Below, in pieces: positions 25,968 through 33,138 of a stretch of 33,138 bases of DNA. A program made the translations under genes and the position numbers. The stretch comes from a bacterium (GTDB lineage: Bacteria > Patescibacteriota > Minisyncoccia > Minisyncoccales > GWA2-46-15). The DNA lies in contig JAUYCZ010000011.1 in NCBI GenBank assembly GCA_030704795.1, positions 1 through 33,138 of the forward strand. The letters run 5' to 3'. Within the stretch, counting starts at the first letter, position 1. Each line of letters begins with the position of its first letter. The notes beneath the pieces are model-generated. The model saw only the letters and a list, made by a program, of their open reading frames with translations. It was not told the DNA's origin and made no database searches.

Positions 25968-28505
25968 TTATATACAGGCGGCTGAGGCCACCTTATCTCC
26001 TTCTCCCAGCTTCATGATGCGGACTCCCTGAGTGGCCCGGGATAATTTCGGAACCGAGGCAATCACCGCTCTAATCACCTGACCTTTTTGAGAGATAACA
26101 ATCAGGTCTTCTTCGTCAGAAAGGACTTTGGCGGCCATGATCTCGCCGGTCTTGGACGTGATTTTTCCCGCTTTGATCCCGCTCCCGCCTCTCTTTTGTA
26201 TTCGATAATCATTAACTTCGCTTCTCTTGCCATAGCCATTCTCGGTAATAATCAGCAGGTATTTTTTCTCGTCTTTTTTAGAATTTTGCTTGCCCGCCGA
26301 AGCCCCGCCTGCCGATTGGCGGGCAGGTTTAGCGGAGGCGGGTATAACGGTCATGCCCACCACCTCATCTCCCTTCTTTAATCTGATTCCCCGGATGCCC
26401 GAGGCCTGGCGCCCCATTTCCCTTAGATCTTTTTCTTTAAAACGGATGGCTTGGGCCTTTCGGGTGACAATGATGATTTCATCCTCGCCCGTGCTCTTGG
26501 CCACCTTTCTTAAAGTATCTCCCTTTTTCAGGGTCATGGCAATCAGGCCTGATTTCCTGACATTGGCAAAGGCGTCAATGGCAGTTTTCTTAATGATGCC
26601 GTTCCGGGTCACCATGACCAGATAACGATATTGTTCTTGATCTTTCTTGCTCGAGGCAATCAAAGAAAAAACCTTGTCCTGAGAAGAAATCTCTAAGAAA
26701 TTGAGCAGGCCCCGACCCCGCGCCACCCGGGTTCCTTCGGGAATTTCAAAAACCTTGGTGCAAAAAACCTTACCCGAATCGGTAAAGAAAAACAGGTCGT
26801 CGTGAGTCATTCCGGAAACAAAATGATCAACAATGTCTTCCTGCATCGTTTTCATTCCCAGAATGCCCTTGCCGCCTCGTTTCTGCAGTTTATAGACCGA
26901 AGGATTAATTCTCTTGATATAACCGCCACGGGTGAGGGTGATGATGGTTTCTTCGTGAGGGATCAAATCGGCTTCCGCAATTTCTTCGATTTCCCGAACC
27001 ACCACCTTGGTTCTCCTTTCGTCGCCAAACCTTTCTTTAATCTCCGCCAGCTCCTTCTTGACCACTCCTTTAATTCTTTCCGGGCTCTTAAAAATAACGG
27101 TCAGTTCCTTAATTCTAAGCTGCAGGGCTTTTAACTCTTCTTCGATTTTCTTTCTTTCCAGTTTAGCCAGAGCGGCTAATTTTGTCTCGAGAATGGCGTT
27201 GGCCTGAATCTGGCTTAACTTGAAGCGCTTCATCAAATTCTTTTCCGCCTCCGGGCGGCTGGCCGAATTCTTGATGATCCGGATGACCTCGTCGATGTTA
27301 GCCAAACATTTGTGCAAGCCCTCTAAAATGTGGGCTCTTTCTTTGGCCTTTTCCAAATCATATTTAGTTCTTCGGAAAACCACTTCGCGGCGGTGGAGCA
27401 AAAAATAGCTTAAAAGCTCCGCCAAAGACAAAACCTTGGGCTGGAGACCGTCAACCAAAGCCAAAAGGTTGATATGAAAAGTTTTTTGCAGATCGGTAAA
27501 TTTGTAAAGATAGTTTAAAATCTTTTGCGGATAGGCCTCTTTTTGCAGATCAATGACGACTCTCAGCCCTTCTTTGTCTGACTCGTCGCGGATGTCCCGG
27601 ATGCCCTCAACCTTCTTTTCTGAGACCAGACTGGCCAATCGCTCAATTAGAGTCGATTTCTGAACCTGGAAGGGGATTTCGGAAATGATGATCTGGAAAC
27701 GGCCGCTCTTTTCCTGTTCCACGATTTCGGCCTTGCCTCGCATCAAAACCGGCCCCTTGCCCTGGGAATAGGCGGCGATGATCTCTTTCAAATTAAAAAT
27801 CTGGCCGCCCGTCGGGAAATCCGGTCCCTTGATAAATTGGAAAAGGTCTTGAGTATCCGCCTTGGGATGATCAATTAAGTAGGCGAGAGCGTCACAAACT
27901 TCGGTCAGGTTGTGCGGCGGCATGTTGGTGGCCATGCCCACGGCAATGCCCAGAGACCCATTCAAAAGCAAACTAGGCAAAGGCGAAGGCAAAACCGCTG
28001 GCTCTTTCCGGGTGCCGTCGTAATTATCGATGAAATCTACCGTGTCTTTGTCGATGTCCCGCAGCATTTCTTCCCCGATTTTCGAAAGCCGACTTTCCGT
28101 ATACCTCATTGCCGCCGCCTCGTCCCCGTCGACATTCCCAAAGTTTCCTTGACCCTGGATTAAAGGATATCTAAAAGAAAAATCCTGCGCCATTCTGACC
28201 ATAGCGTCATAGATGGCCACGTCGCTGTGAGGATGGTAACGGCCCAAAGTGGAGCCGACGACGGTCGCCGACTTGCGGAACTTAGCCCCAGCCGTCAGCC
28301 CCTCTTCTTTCATGGTAAAAAGGATTTTGCGCTGGACCGGCTTTAGCCCGTCGCGAATATCCGGCAGGGCCCGCGAGACGATGACCGACATGGCATAGTC
28401 AATATAGGAATCCTTCATCTCTTCGACGATTTCCCGCGACTCAACCTGGCCAATGTCAAAACCGGCCTTTTCTCCCTGGATTATTTTTTTTGGTTTCTTT
28501 TTCAT
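25968..28505 (-). CDS. gyrA: DNA gyrase subunit A
   Basis: GyrA is the breakage-reunion subunit of gyrase. The protein has 845 residues, the normal length. The winged-helix domain has the catalytic Tyr135 in [10 protein letters not shown], and the numbering is offset by +13 from E. coli. The quinolone-contact segment reads [11 protein letters not shown], where E. coli has Gly81 and Ser83: here Ser94 and Val96, with the Asp87 equivalent kept. The C-terminal beta-pinwheel has QKRGGKG, which matches the GyrA-box (QRRGGKG) and separates it from ParC. Residues about 721-737 ([17 protein letters not shown]) are encoded by a GC-rich palindromic repeat within the pinwheel. It starts 7 bases after a small membrane-protein gene; gyrB is not in the window. 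Confidence 0.96.
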   Translation of the reverse strand: MKKKPKKIIQGEKAGFDIGQVESREIVEEMKDSYIDYAMSVIVSRALPDIRDGLKPVQRKILFTMKEEGLTAGAKFRKSATVVGSTLGRYHPHSDVAIYDAMVRMAQDFSFRYPLIQGQGNFGNVDGDEAAAMRYTESRLSKIGEEMLRDIDKDTVDFIDNYDGTRKEPAVLPSPLPSLLLNGSLGIAVGMATNMPPHNLTEVCDALAYLIDHPKADTQDLFQFIKGPDFPTGGQIFNLKEIIAAYSQGKGPVLMRGKAEIVEQEKSGRFQIIISEIPFQVQKSTLIERLASLVSEKKVEGIRDIRDESDKEGLRVVIDLQKEAYPQKILNYLYKFTDLQKTFHINLLALVDGLQPKVLSLAELLSYFLLHRREVVFRRTKYDLEKAKERAHILEGLHKCLANIDEVIRIIKNSASRPEAEKNLMKRFKLSQIQANAILETKLAALAKLERKKIEEELKALQLRIKELTVIFKSPERIKGVVKKELAEIKERFGDERRTKVVVREIEEIAEADLIPHEETIITLTRGGYIKRINPSVYKLQKRGGKGILGMKTMQEDIVDHFVSGMTHDDLFFFTDSGKVFCTKVFEIPEGTRVARGRGLLNFLEISSQDKVFSLIASSKKDQEQYRYLVMVTRNGIIKKTAIDAFANVRKSGLIAMTLKKGDTLRKVAKSTGEDEIIIVTRKAQAIRFKEKDLREMGRQASGIRGIRLKKGDEVVGMTVIPASAKPARQSAGGASAGKQNSKKDEKKYLLIITENGYGKRSEVNDYRIQKRGGSGIKAGKITSKTGEIMAAKVLSDEEDLIVISQKGQVIRAVIASVPKLSRATQGVRIMKLGEGDKVASAACI
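26293..26342. repeat. 50-bp GC-rich palindromic element inside gyrA
   Basis: Outer arms CCCGCC/GGCGGG (26293-26298, 26337-26342) and inner arms CCTGCC/GGCAGG (26308-26313, 26322-26327). It adds 17 codons rich in Ala, Ser and Gly, in frame, between two blades of the GyrA C-terminal domain. The composition differs sharply from the surrounding gene. Confidence 0.7.
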
Positions 28506-28512
28506 GGCCGAG

Positions 28513-28791
28513 CTAAGGGGTGACCGCCTCTTTCTGGAAAAGCTCTTCTAATTGCTTTAACTGATCTACCCCAAGATTCAGTTCCGGCTTGGGCAAGTCG
28601 TTGATCTGCTTTTCTAATTCGGGCAGCTTTAATTCCTGGCGCAGCTGGCCCTGATTTAAATTAACCAAGCGATGCTTAACCACGGCCAGCCAGCCGCCGA
28701 ACAAAACAAAACCGATAACGATGACTAAAATCCAGAAGATTATCCTTCTTTCGTCCTCTGATTTCTCTTGAATTTTTTTTAAGATATTCAC
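28513..28791 (-). CDS. Small single-pass membrane protein
   Basis: The protein has 92 residues. A charged N-terminus ([16 protein letters not shown]) precedes one membrane helix (about 18-40: [22 protein letters not shown]); the external C-terminal half is helical and leucine-rich ([24 protein letters not shown]). I do not recognise a family. It sits 6 bases after the MBL-fold gene and 7 before gyrA, so the three are cotranscribed. Confidence 0.75.
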   Translation of the reverse strand: MNILKKIQEKSEDERRIIFWILVIVIGFVLFGGWLAVVKHRLVNLNQGQLRQELKLPELEKQINDLPKPELNLGVDQLKQLEELFQKEAVTP

Positions 28792-28797
28792 GGTAAA

Positions 28798-29466
28798 TTA
28801 CTGGGCTCGGAGAATAATCGTCTTCATTCCCTCGGCCGGCAAGTCTTTCTGCTTAATCGTCAGCTTGGGCAGGGGCTCGGAAGCTTTCTCTCCCATGACT
28901 TTGAGAAACTTATCCAGACCATCAAGTTTTCCGCCAGCTGGCAGGCGCAGCTTCGGCAATTGATAGTGCATGGGGATAACGATTTTGGGTTCGATCTGGC
29001 CGATGATTTTGGAAGCTTCCTGGCTGTCAATGGTATAGTTTCCGCCCACCGGAATCAGAAGAATATCCACCAAGCCTAAGTCTTCAATCTGCTCCGAGAA
29101 AAGCTCTTTTTGACCAAAGTCGGCTAAATGACAAACCCTTATATCCTCGCTTTCAATCGTGTAAATCGTTACCCGGCCCCTTTCCCGGCCTAATGATTTG
29201 TCGTGGAAGGCCGGGATCCCCTGGATGTGAACGCCTTTGATCTCGTACTCTCCGGGGCCGTCAATGACAAAAGGCGAACCTTGGACGGCCTTAACATTAT
29301 TGTGATCGTTGTGGTCGTGAGTAATCAAAAGAACGTCCGCGGAAACCGACGGGACCCTTAAGCCCAGATCATCAGAGAAAGGATCAATGGCTAAAGAAAC
29401 TGGGGCATCTTTCGCCTGAGCGGTAATGATCTGGAAGAAAGATTGACCGCGCCAAATGATTTGCAT
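28798..29466 (-). CDS. MBL-fold metal-dependent hydrolase (UlaG-like)
   Basis: The protein has 222 residues from ATG 29466; the track starts at a TTG two codons earlier. The metal motif is THDHNDHNN (HxHxDH), with further ligands in CHLADFG and a terminal IPMHYQ. It begins with IIWRGQSFFQI and AIDPFSDD, as in the UlaG-type / L-ascorbate-6-phosphate lactonase-like branch (COG2220). The substrate is not evident; many members of this branch are uncharacterised hydrolases. It heads the run MBL - small membrane protein - gyrA - methyltransferase and is divergent from the S1 gene, with about 80 bases between starts. Confidence 0.9.
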   Translation of the reverse strand: MQIIWRGQSFFQIITAQAKDAPVSLAIDPFSDDLGLRVPSVSADVLLITHDHNDHNNVKAVQGSPFVIDGPGEYEIKGVHIQGIPAFHDKSLGRERGRVTIYTIESEDIRVCHLADFGQKELFSEQIEDLGLVDILLIPVGGNYTIDSQEASKIIGQIEPKIVIPMHYQLPKLRLPAGGKLDGLDKFLKVMGEKASEPLPKLTIKQKDLPAEGMKTIILRAQ

Positions 29467-29513
29467 GTACAATAAATTTAGGCGGAATAAACTATACTAC
29501 ATGATATCAAAGA

Positions 29514-29542
29514 TTGATTTTTTCCTCAAGTTATGATAAATT
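29514..29542 (+). promoter_or_regulatory. Promoter candidate of the S1 gene
   Basis: TTGATT (29514-29519), 17 bases and TAAATT (29537-29542). The predicted start coincides with the ATG at 29550, i.e. a leaderless mRNA. Confidence 0.45.
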
Positions 29543-29549
29543 CAAGCGT

Positions 29550-30638
29550 ATGAATATGAATACCACCATGGAAGAAATCGCAAAAAATAGGAGTGAGCTA
29601 TTGAAGCCGCCAAAAGCCGGCGAAATTGTGAGAGGAAGAATTATTGGCCGCGGCCGATCCTCTATTTTCGTTGATCTCGGCAGCTGGGGAACCGGCATTA
29701 TTTATGGCAAAGAGTTTCTCCTGGCCAAGGACCTCCTGAAAAAAGCCAAAGAGGGAGACGAGCTTTTTATTAAAATAGTTGACCTGGAAAACGAAGAAGG
29801 ATTCATTGAGGTTTCGGCTCTGGAAGCGGATCGTGAAATCTCCTGGTTAAAATTGAAGGAAAAAAGAAACACGGCCGAAAATATCACAGTCAAGATTTTC
29901 GGCGCCAACAAAGGCGGCCTCCTAACCACGGTCATGGGAGTCGATGCCTTTTTGCCTGTCTCTCAGTTAAGCTCGGCCAATTACCCCCGCGTCGAAGATG
30001 GCGATGCGATGAAGATTTTGAAAGAACTGCAAAAATTCGTTGGCCGGGAAATGGAAGTCAAAATTCTGGATCTTGATCCCCGAGGCGAAAAACTGATTCT
30101 CTCGGAAAAAATCAAGGAGACAGAAAAGATCAAAGAGATTCTCAAGGATTACAAAGTCGGGGATATTGTTGAGGGCGAGATAACCGGGGTGGTGGACTTT
30201 GGCGCCTTTGTTAAGTTCGGGGCCGATAGCCTCGAGGGACTCGTTCATATTTCCGAACTTGACTGGCAACTAATCGAAAATCCCGGCGACGTGGTTCAGA
30301 TTGGTGAAAAAGTCAAATTGAAAATCATTGATATCAGCAACGGTAAAGTCTCCTTGTCCTTGAGGGCTCTAAAAGAAGACCCTTGGAAAACCATCGAGAA
30401 AATCTATGAAAAAGGCAAAGTCACCCGGGGAAAAATCACCAAATTCAACCCCTTTGGCGCCTTTGTTGAGGTCGCCACGAAAATCCAGGGACTCTGCCAC
30501 ATCTCTGAATTCGGCACCCGGCAGAAAATGGAAGAATTACTTAAAATTGGATCCGAATACGATTTTGAGGTCCTCTTGCTGGATATAAAAGAACACCGCT
30601 TGCTCTTGAAGCTAATTTCTTTACCAGAATTGACTTGA
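29550..30638 (+). CDS. rpsA: S1-domain RNA-binding protein (ribosomal protein S1-like)
   Basis: The protein has 362 residues from ATG 29550; ATGs at 29556 and 29568 are alternatives, and the track's TTG start overlaps the -35 box. Four S1 (OB-fold) domains are visible: about residues 22-90 ([21 protein letters not shown]), 105-180 ([24 protein letters not shown]), 198-270 ([22 protein letters not shown]...EGLVHISEL) and 285-358 ([20 protein letters not shown]). Domains 3 and 4 are the best conserved. Bacterial S1 has four to six such domains and brings mRNA to the 30S subunit; with few Shine-Dalgarno sites here its role may differ. It is followed by ftsH 13 bases on. The gene symbol is a best guess by domain count. 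Confidence 0.88.
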   Translation: MNMNTTMEEIAKNRSELLKPPKAGEIVRGRIIGRGRSSIFVDLGSWGTGIIYGKEFLLAKDLLKKAKEGDELFIKIVDLENEEGFIEVSALEADREISWLKLKEKRNTAENITVKIFGANKGGLLTTVMGVDAFLPVSQLSSANYPRVEDGDAMKILKELQKFVGREMEVKILDLDPRGEKLILSEKIKETEKIKEILKDYKVGDIVEGEITGVVDFGAFVKFGADSLEGLVHISELDWQLIENPGDVVQIGEKVKLKIIDISNGKVSLSLRALKEDPWKTIEKIYEKGKVTRGKITKFNPFGAFVEVATKIQGLCHISEFGTRQKMEELLKIGSEYDFEVLLLDIKEHRLLLKLISLPELT

Positions 30639-30651
30639 AAAGAATAAAAAA

Positions 30652-32544
30652 ATGAGCCAATTGTTGAAAAATTTTGTTTTCATTGTCTTGATCTTTTTAG
30701 GAATCTCCGCCGTTTTTGCCTTGTTCATGCAACCCGGACGCCCTCCTTCAGAATTGTCTTTATCCCAGCTAGTGGAACAGATTAATCAGGATAAAGTCAA
30801 AAAAGTCATTGTCCAAGGAAACGAACTGCAGGTTCTTCTCTTAGACGAGACAAAAGCAGTTGCCCTAAAAGAGCCCGAAACCGCCCTCTCGCAAACCCTG
30901 GTTAATTATGGCGTTGATAAAGAAAAGTTCAAGAACATTGAAATTGAGGTCAAAAAAGAGGGCGGAAGCCTTCTGGCTATCGGGCAAATCTTGTCCTTTA
31001 TCCTACCCTTGATTCTTTTTGGCGCTTTCTTCTGGTTTATGTTCCGTCAAGCCAAAGTCGGCGCCACTCAAGTTTTTGACTTTACCAAAGCTAAGGCTAA
31101 ACTCTTCGGCGCCGAAGGCCACCCCCAGGAAAAGATTAGCTTCAAGGACGTGGCGGGTCTCAAAGAAGCCAAGGAGGAGTTAAAAGAAGTGGTTGATTTC
31201 CTGAAAAACCCGAAGAAATTCCTGGCCATGGGCGCCAAAATCCCTCGCGGGGTTTTACTGCTGGGCCCGGCCGGGGTCGGTAAAACCCTCTTGGCCCGAG
31301 CCGTGGCCGGGGAAAGCAACGTTCCTTTCTTTCATTCTTCCGGATCTTCTTTTGTCGAGCTTTTCGTCGGCGTCGGATCGGCCCGGATTAGGGATTTGTT
31401 TACCATCGCCAAAAAACACGTCCCGAGTATTATCTTTCTTGATGAGCTTGATGCCATTGGTAAAAACAGGGGTACGGGCCTGGGCGGGTCGCATGACGAA
31501 AGAGAACAAACTCTGAACCAGTTACTGGTGGAAATGGACGGCTTTGAGAGAGATACCAACGTCATTGTCATCGCCGCCACCAACCGCCCCGATGTCTTAG
31601 ATTCGGCTCTTTTGCGGCCCGGTCGGTTTGATCGCCGGGTCGTCCTCGACCTGCCGGACATTAATGACCGGGAAGAAGTTTTGAAAATCCATGCCCGCGG
31701 CAAACCCCTGATGGCCAATCTCGACTTGAGAGAAGTGGCCGAAAGAACACCGGGCTTTTCCGGAGCCGATTTAGCTAACGTCGCTAATGAGGCCGCCATC
31801 TTGGCCGCCCGGAAAAACAAAACTCAGATCTCCCAAGAAGATTTCCTGGAATCAATTGAAAAAGTCCTCTTGGGCCCCGAAAGAAAAAGCCACATCTTGT
31901 CAAAAAGAGAAAAGGAAATCACCGCCTTCCATGAAGTGGGCCATGCTTTGGTGGCGGCTTTTTCTCCGGACGTCGAGCCGGTCAGGAAAATATCCATTAT
32001 TGCCCGGGGAATGGCGGCCGGCTACACTTTAAAGGTACCTTCCGAGGAAAGGAGAATTAAAAGCAAAACCGGGTTTCTGGCCGAAATGGCTGTTTCTTTA
32101 GGCGGTTATTGCGCCGAACAGATAAAGTTCGGTGAAATCACCACCGGCGCCAGTAATGATCTCGAGAAAGCCTCGATCTTGGCCCGAAAGCTCGTCAAAG
32201 AATATGGCATGTCTTCCTTGGGACCAATTAATTTCAGCGAGGAAGAGAGTGAATTTTTCTGGGGCCAAGACGTCTCCGGTCAAAGGCCATATTCCGAAGA
32301 AACGGCGGTCAGAATTGACAAAGAAGTAGAAAAGTTTATTAATCAAGCCAAGCAAACCGCGGATAAAATCCTGATCCGAAAAAAGAAATTAATGGAGAAA
32401 GTGGCCCGGGTTTTGATCGAAAAAGAGATCATTGAGAGACAGGAATTCGAGGAACTGATCGGCCTCAAGGAAGAAAAGAAAGCCCTGCCACCGAAGCTTC
32501 GGACCAAAAACGCCAATTTAAAAATAAAAGTGAAGGCCCTCTAG
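30652..32544 (+). CDS. ftsH: ATP-dependent zinc metalloprotease FtsH
   Basis: FtsH is a membrane-anchored AAA+ protease that removes misassembled membrane and regulatory proteins. The protein has 630 residues, the normal length. Two membrane helices (about 7-26 and 108-131) flank a periplasmic-side domain. AAA motifs: Walker A GPAGVGKT (205-212), the pore-loop region [21 protein letters not shown], Walker [12 protein letters not shown], and the second region of homology [19 protein letters not shown]. The zinc site is HEVGH (427-431) with Asp503 in GASNDLEKA. The tail is short and basic. tRNA-Ile starts 3 bases after the stop. Confidence 0.97.
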   Translation: MSQLLKNFVFIVLIFLGISAVFALFMQPGRPPSELSLSQLVEQINQDKVKKVIVQGNELQVLLLDETKAVALKEPETALSQTLVNYGVDKEKFKNIEIEVKKEGGSLLAIGQILSFILPLILFGAFFWFMFRQAKVGATQVFDFTKAKAKLFGAEGHPQEKISFKDVAGLKEAKEELKEVVDFLKNPKKFLAMGAKIPRGVLLLGPAGVGKTLLARAVAGESNVPFFHSSGSSFVELFVGVGSARIRDLFTIAKKHVPSIIFLDELDAIGKNRGTGLGGSHDEREQTLNQLLVEMDGFERDTNVIVIAATNRPDVLDSALLRPGRFDRRVVLDLPDINDREEVLKIHARGKPLMANLDLREVAERTPGFSGADLANVANEAAILAARKNKTQISQEDFLESIEKVLLGPERKSHILSKREKEITAFHEVGHALVAAFSPDVEPVRKISIIARGMAAGYTLKVPSEERRIKSKTGFLAEMAVSLGGYCAEQIKFGEITTGASNDLEKASILARKLVKEYGMSSLGPINFSEEESEFFWGQDVSGQRPYSEETAVRIDKEVEKFINQAKQTADKILIRKKKLMEKVARVLIEKEIIERQEFEELIGLKEEKKALPPKLRTKNANLKIKVKAL

Positions 32545-32547
32545 CTC

Positions 32548-32619
32548 GGGCGCGTAGCTCAATGGCGGAGCAAGGTCCTTATAAGGCCGAGGTTCCTGGT
32601 TCGAATCCAGGCGCGCCCA
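32548..32619 (+). tRNA. tRNA-Ile(UAU)
   Basis: Acceptor GGGCGCG/CGCGCCC with discriminator A, no encoded CCA. D-arm GCTC/GAGC, anticodon loop CTTATAA with U33 and A37 giving anticodon TAT, T-arm CCTGG-TTCGAAT-CCAGG. The first anticodon-stem pair is an A-G mismatch. The loop equals that of the usual CAU-type tRNA-Ile2 except for position 34. It reads AUA without needing lysidine. It lies 3 bases after ftsH and may be cut from its mRNA. Confidence 0.9.
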
Positions 32620-32643
32620 CGAAAATCTAAAGCGGGCTTGCTC

Positions 32644-32672
32644 TTTCCAAATCGAATGATTGAGTGTATAAT
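32644..32672 (+). promoter_or_regulatory. Promoter of the second HTH gene
   Basis: TATAAT (32667-32672), with a weak TTTCCA -35 at 32644-32649 (17-base spacer). Seven bases separate the -10 from the ATG, so the predicted start is the A of the ATG: a leaderless mRNA. Confidence 0.5.
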
Positions 32673-32678
32673 TTATAC

Positions 32679-33138
32679 ATGAAATCAAAATGGTACGAAT
32701 TCAAACCAGTTGCAAGAGAACTCCGCAAAAAGGGCCTTTCTATCGGCAATATAGAACACCGTTTAAAAATACCCCGTTCGACCCTGAGTGGTTGGTTGAA
32801 GGATATAAAGCTTACTCCCAGGCAAAGAAAAAAGTTGTTGGTGAATTGGAAACAAGGACTGGTAAAAGCGCGCCGAAAAGCCGTACTTTGGCATCACGCC
32901 CAAAAAGAAAAAAGGTTAGAAGAAGCAAAAAACAAGGCTTTTAAAACTCTGGCGGAAATCGATATTGAAAACAAAGAGGTCCTTGAGCTAGCGTTAGCGA
33001 TCCTGTATATGGGAGAAGGAACTAAAAAGAAGGTAGAAACCTCTATTGGTAGCTCTAACCCTCTAATCCTAAAATTTTTTCTGGCTCTTCTAAAAAAGCT
33101 TTATAAATTGGATTCAAGTAAAATAAAATGTCAGTTGA
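32679..33138 (+). CDS. HTH plus LAGLIDADG-like protein, 3' end beyond window
   Basis: This frame is open from ATG 32679 to the right edge (153 codons) and is missed by the track, which lists only another frame. The N-terminal helix-turn-helix reads VARELRKKGLSIGNIEHRLKIPRSTLSGWLKD, then a basic helical linker, then LALAILYMGEGTKKK and SSNPLILKFFLALLKKLYKL. The order and motifs match the 18787-19485 protein (STLSGW in both; LYWGEG against LYMGEG; NSDPNMVVLFLRFL against SSNPLILKFFLALL), so they are clear paralogues. This copy follows tRNA-Ile by 59 bases and has its own -10 box. The function is unknown; a homing or tRNA-associated mobile gene is possible. Confidence 0.8.
   Translation, partial: MKSKWYEFKPVARELRKKGLSIGNIEHRLKIPRSTLSGWLKDIKLTPRQRKKLLVNWKQGLVKARRKAVLWHHAQKEKRLEEAKNKAFKTLAEIDIENKEVLELALAILYMGEGTKKKVETSIGSSNPLILKFFLALLKKLYKLDSSKIKCQL

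Noticed and set aside
32690-32944. 84-aa plus-strand ORF near the right edge
   Set aside because: It is another frame of the HTH gene starting at 32679, which runs off the window and matches a paralogue.

Overview
The window looks like a chromosome segment of a Candidate Phyla Radiation (Patescibacteria) bacterium. The evidence is a compact type IV pilus (T4P) operon with PilM, PilN, PilO and a PilP-like protein but no PilQ secretin in view, a short ValRS, small VirB2/TrbC-like membrane proteins next to gyrA, few Shine-Dalgarno sequences, several promoter layouts that predict leaderless mRNA, tRNAs mostly without an encoded CCA, and many short dispersed repeats. UGA is used as a stop. The group assignment is an inference from gene content, not from a marker phylogeny.

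Layout. 1-12.5 kb (minus strand) is a T4P locus read from right to left: pilM, pilN, pilO, pilP-like, pilB, a lone CheY-like receiver, pilT, pilC, three class III-signal pilins, the prepilin peptidase, three anchored paralogous small proteins, and a large Cys/Trp-rich secreted repeat protein. That last gene runs off the left edge and is absent from the ORF track. 12.7-13.1 kb holds two tRNA-Ser genes and a divergent tRNA-Arg. 13.1-19.5 kb has recG (+) converging on a glycosyltransferase, then an AbrB/PIN toxin-antitoxin pair, a hairpin-rich non-coding element, an atypical D-2-hydroxyacid dehydrogenase homologue and an HTH/LAGLIDADG-like gene butted against tRNA-Glu. 19.6-23.0 kb (+) has valS, a PrsW-like protease and hsp20, closed by a terminator. 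23.1-29.5 kb (minus) has an MBL-fold hydrolase, a small membrane protein, gyrA, a methyltransferase, two VirB2-like proteins, tRNA-Leu and a CorA-like membrane protein. 29.5-33.1 kb (+) has a four-domain S1 protein, ftsH, tRNA-Ile(UAU) and a second, truncated HTH/LAGLIDADG-like gene.

Four themes stand out. (1) Short repeat or palindromic elements sit in frame inside conserved genes (pilD, recG, valS, gyrA), and related arrays lie between genes. This resembles, in principle, the palindromic elements of Rickettsia. (2) A 1058-bp segment carrying the toxin-antitoxin pair and the hairpin element is bounded by 24-bp direct repeats that duplicate the first codons of the glycosyltransferase, so it looks like an inserted cassette. 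(3) Two members of one HTH/LAGLIDADG-like family each lie just downstream of a tRNA gene, one of them a single base from the tRNA 3' end. (4) A probable pilin gene carries three 22-bp-spaced UUCG hairpins in its leader. All gene calls rest on reading motifs by eye; no database search was run.
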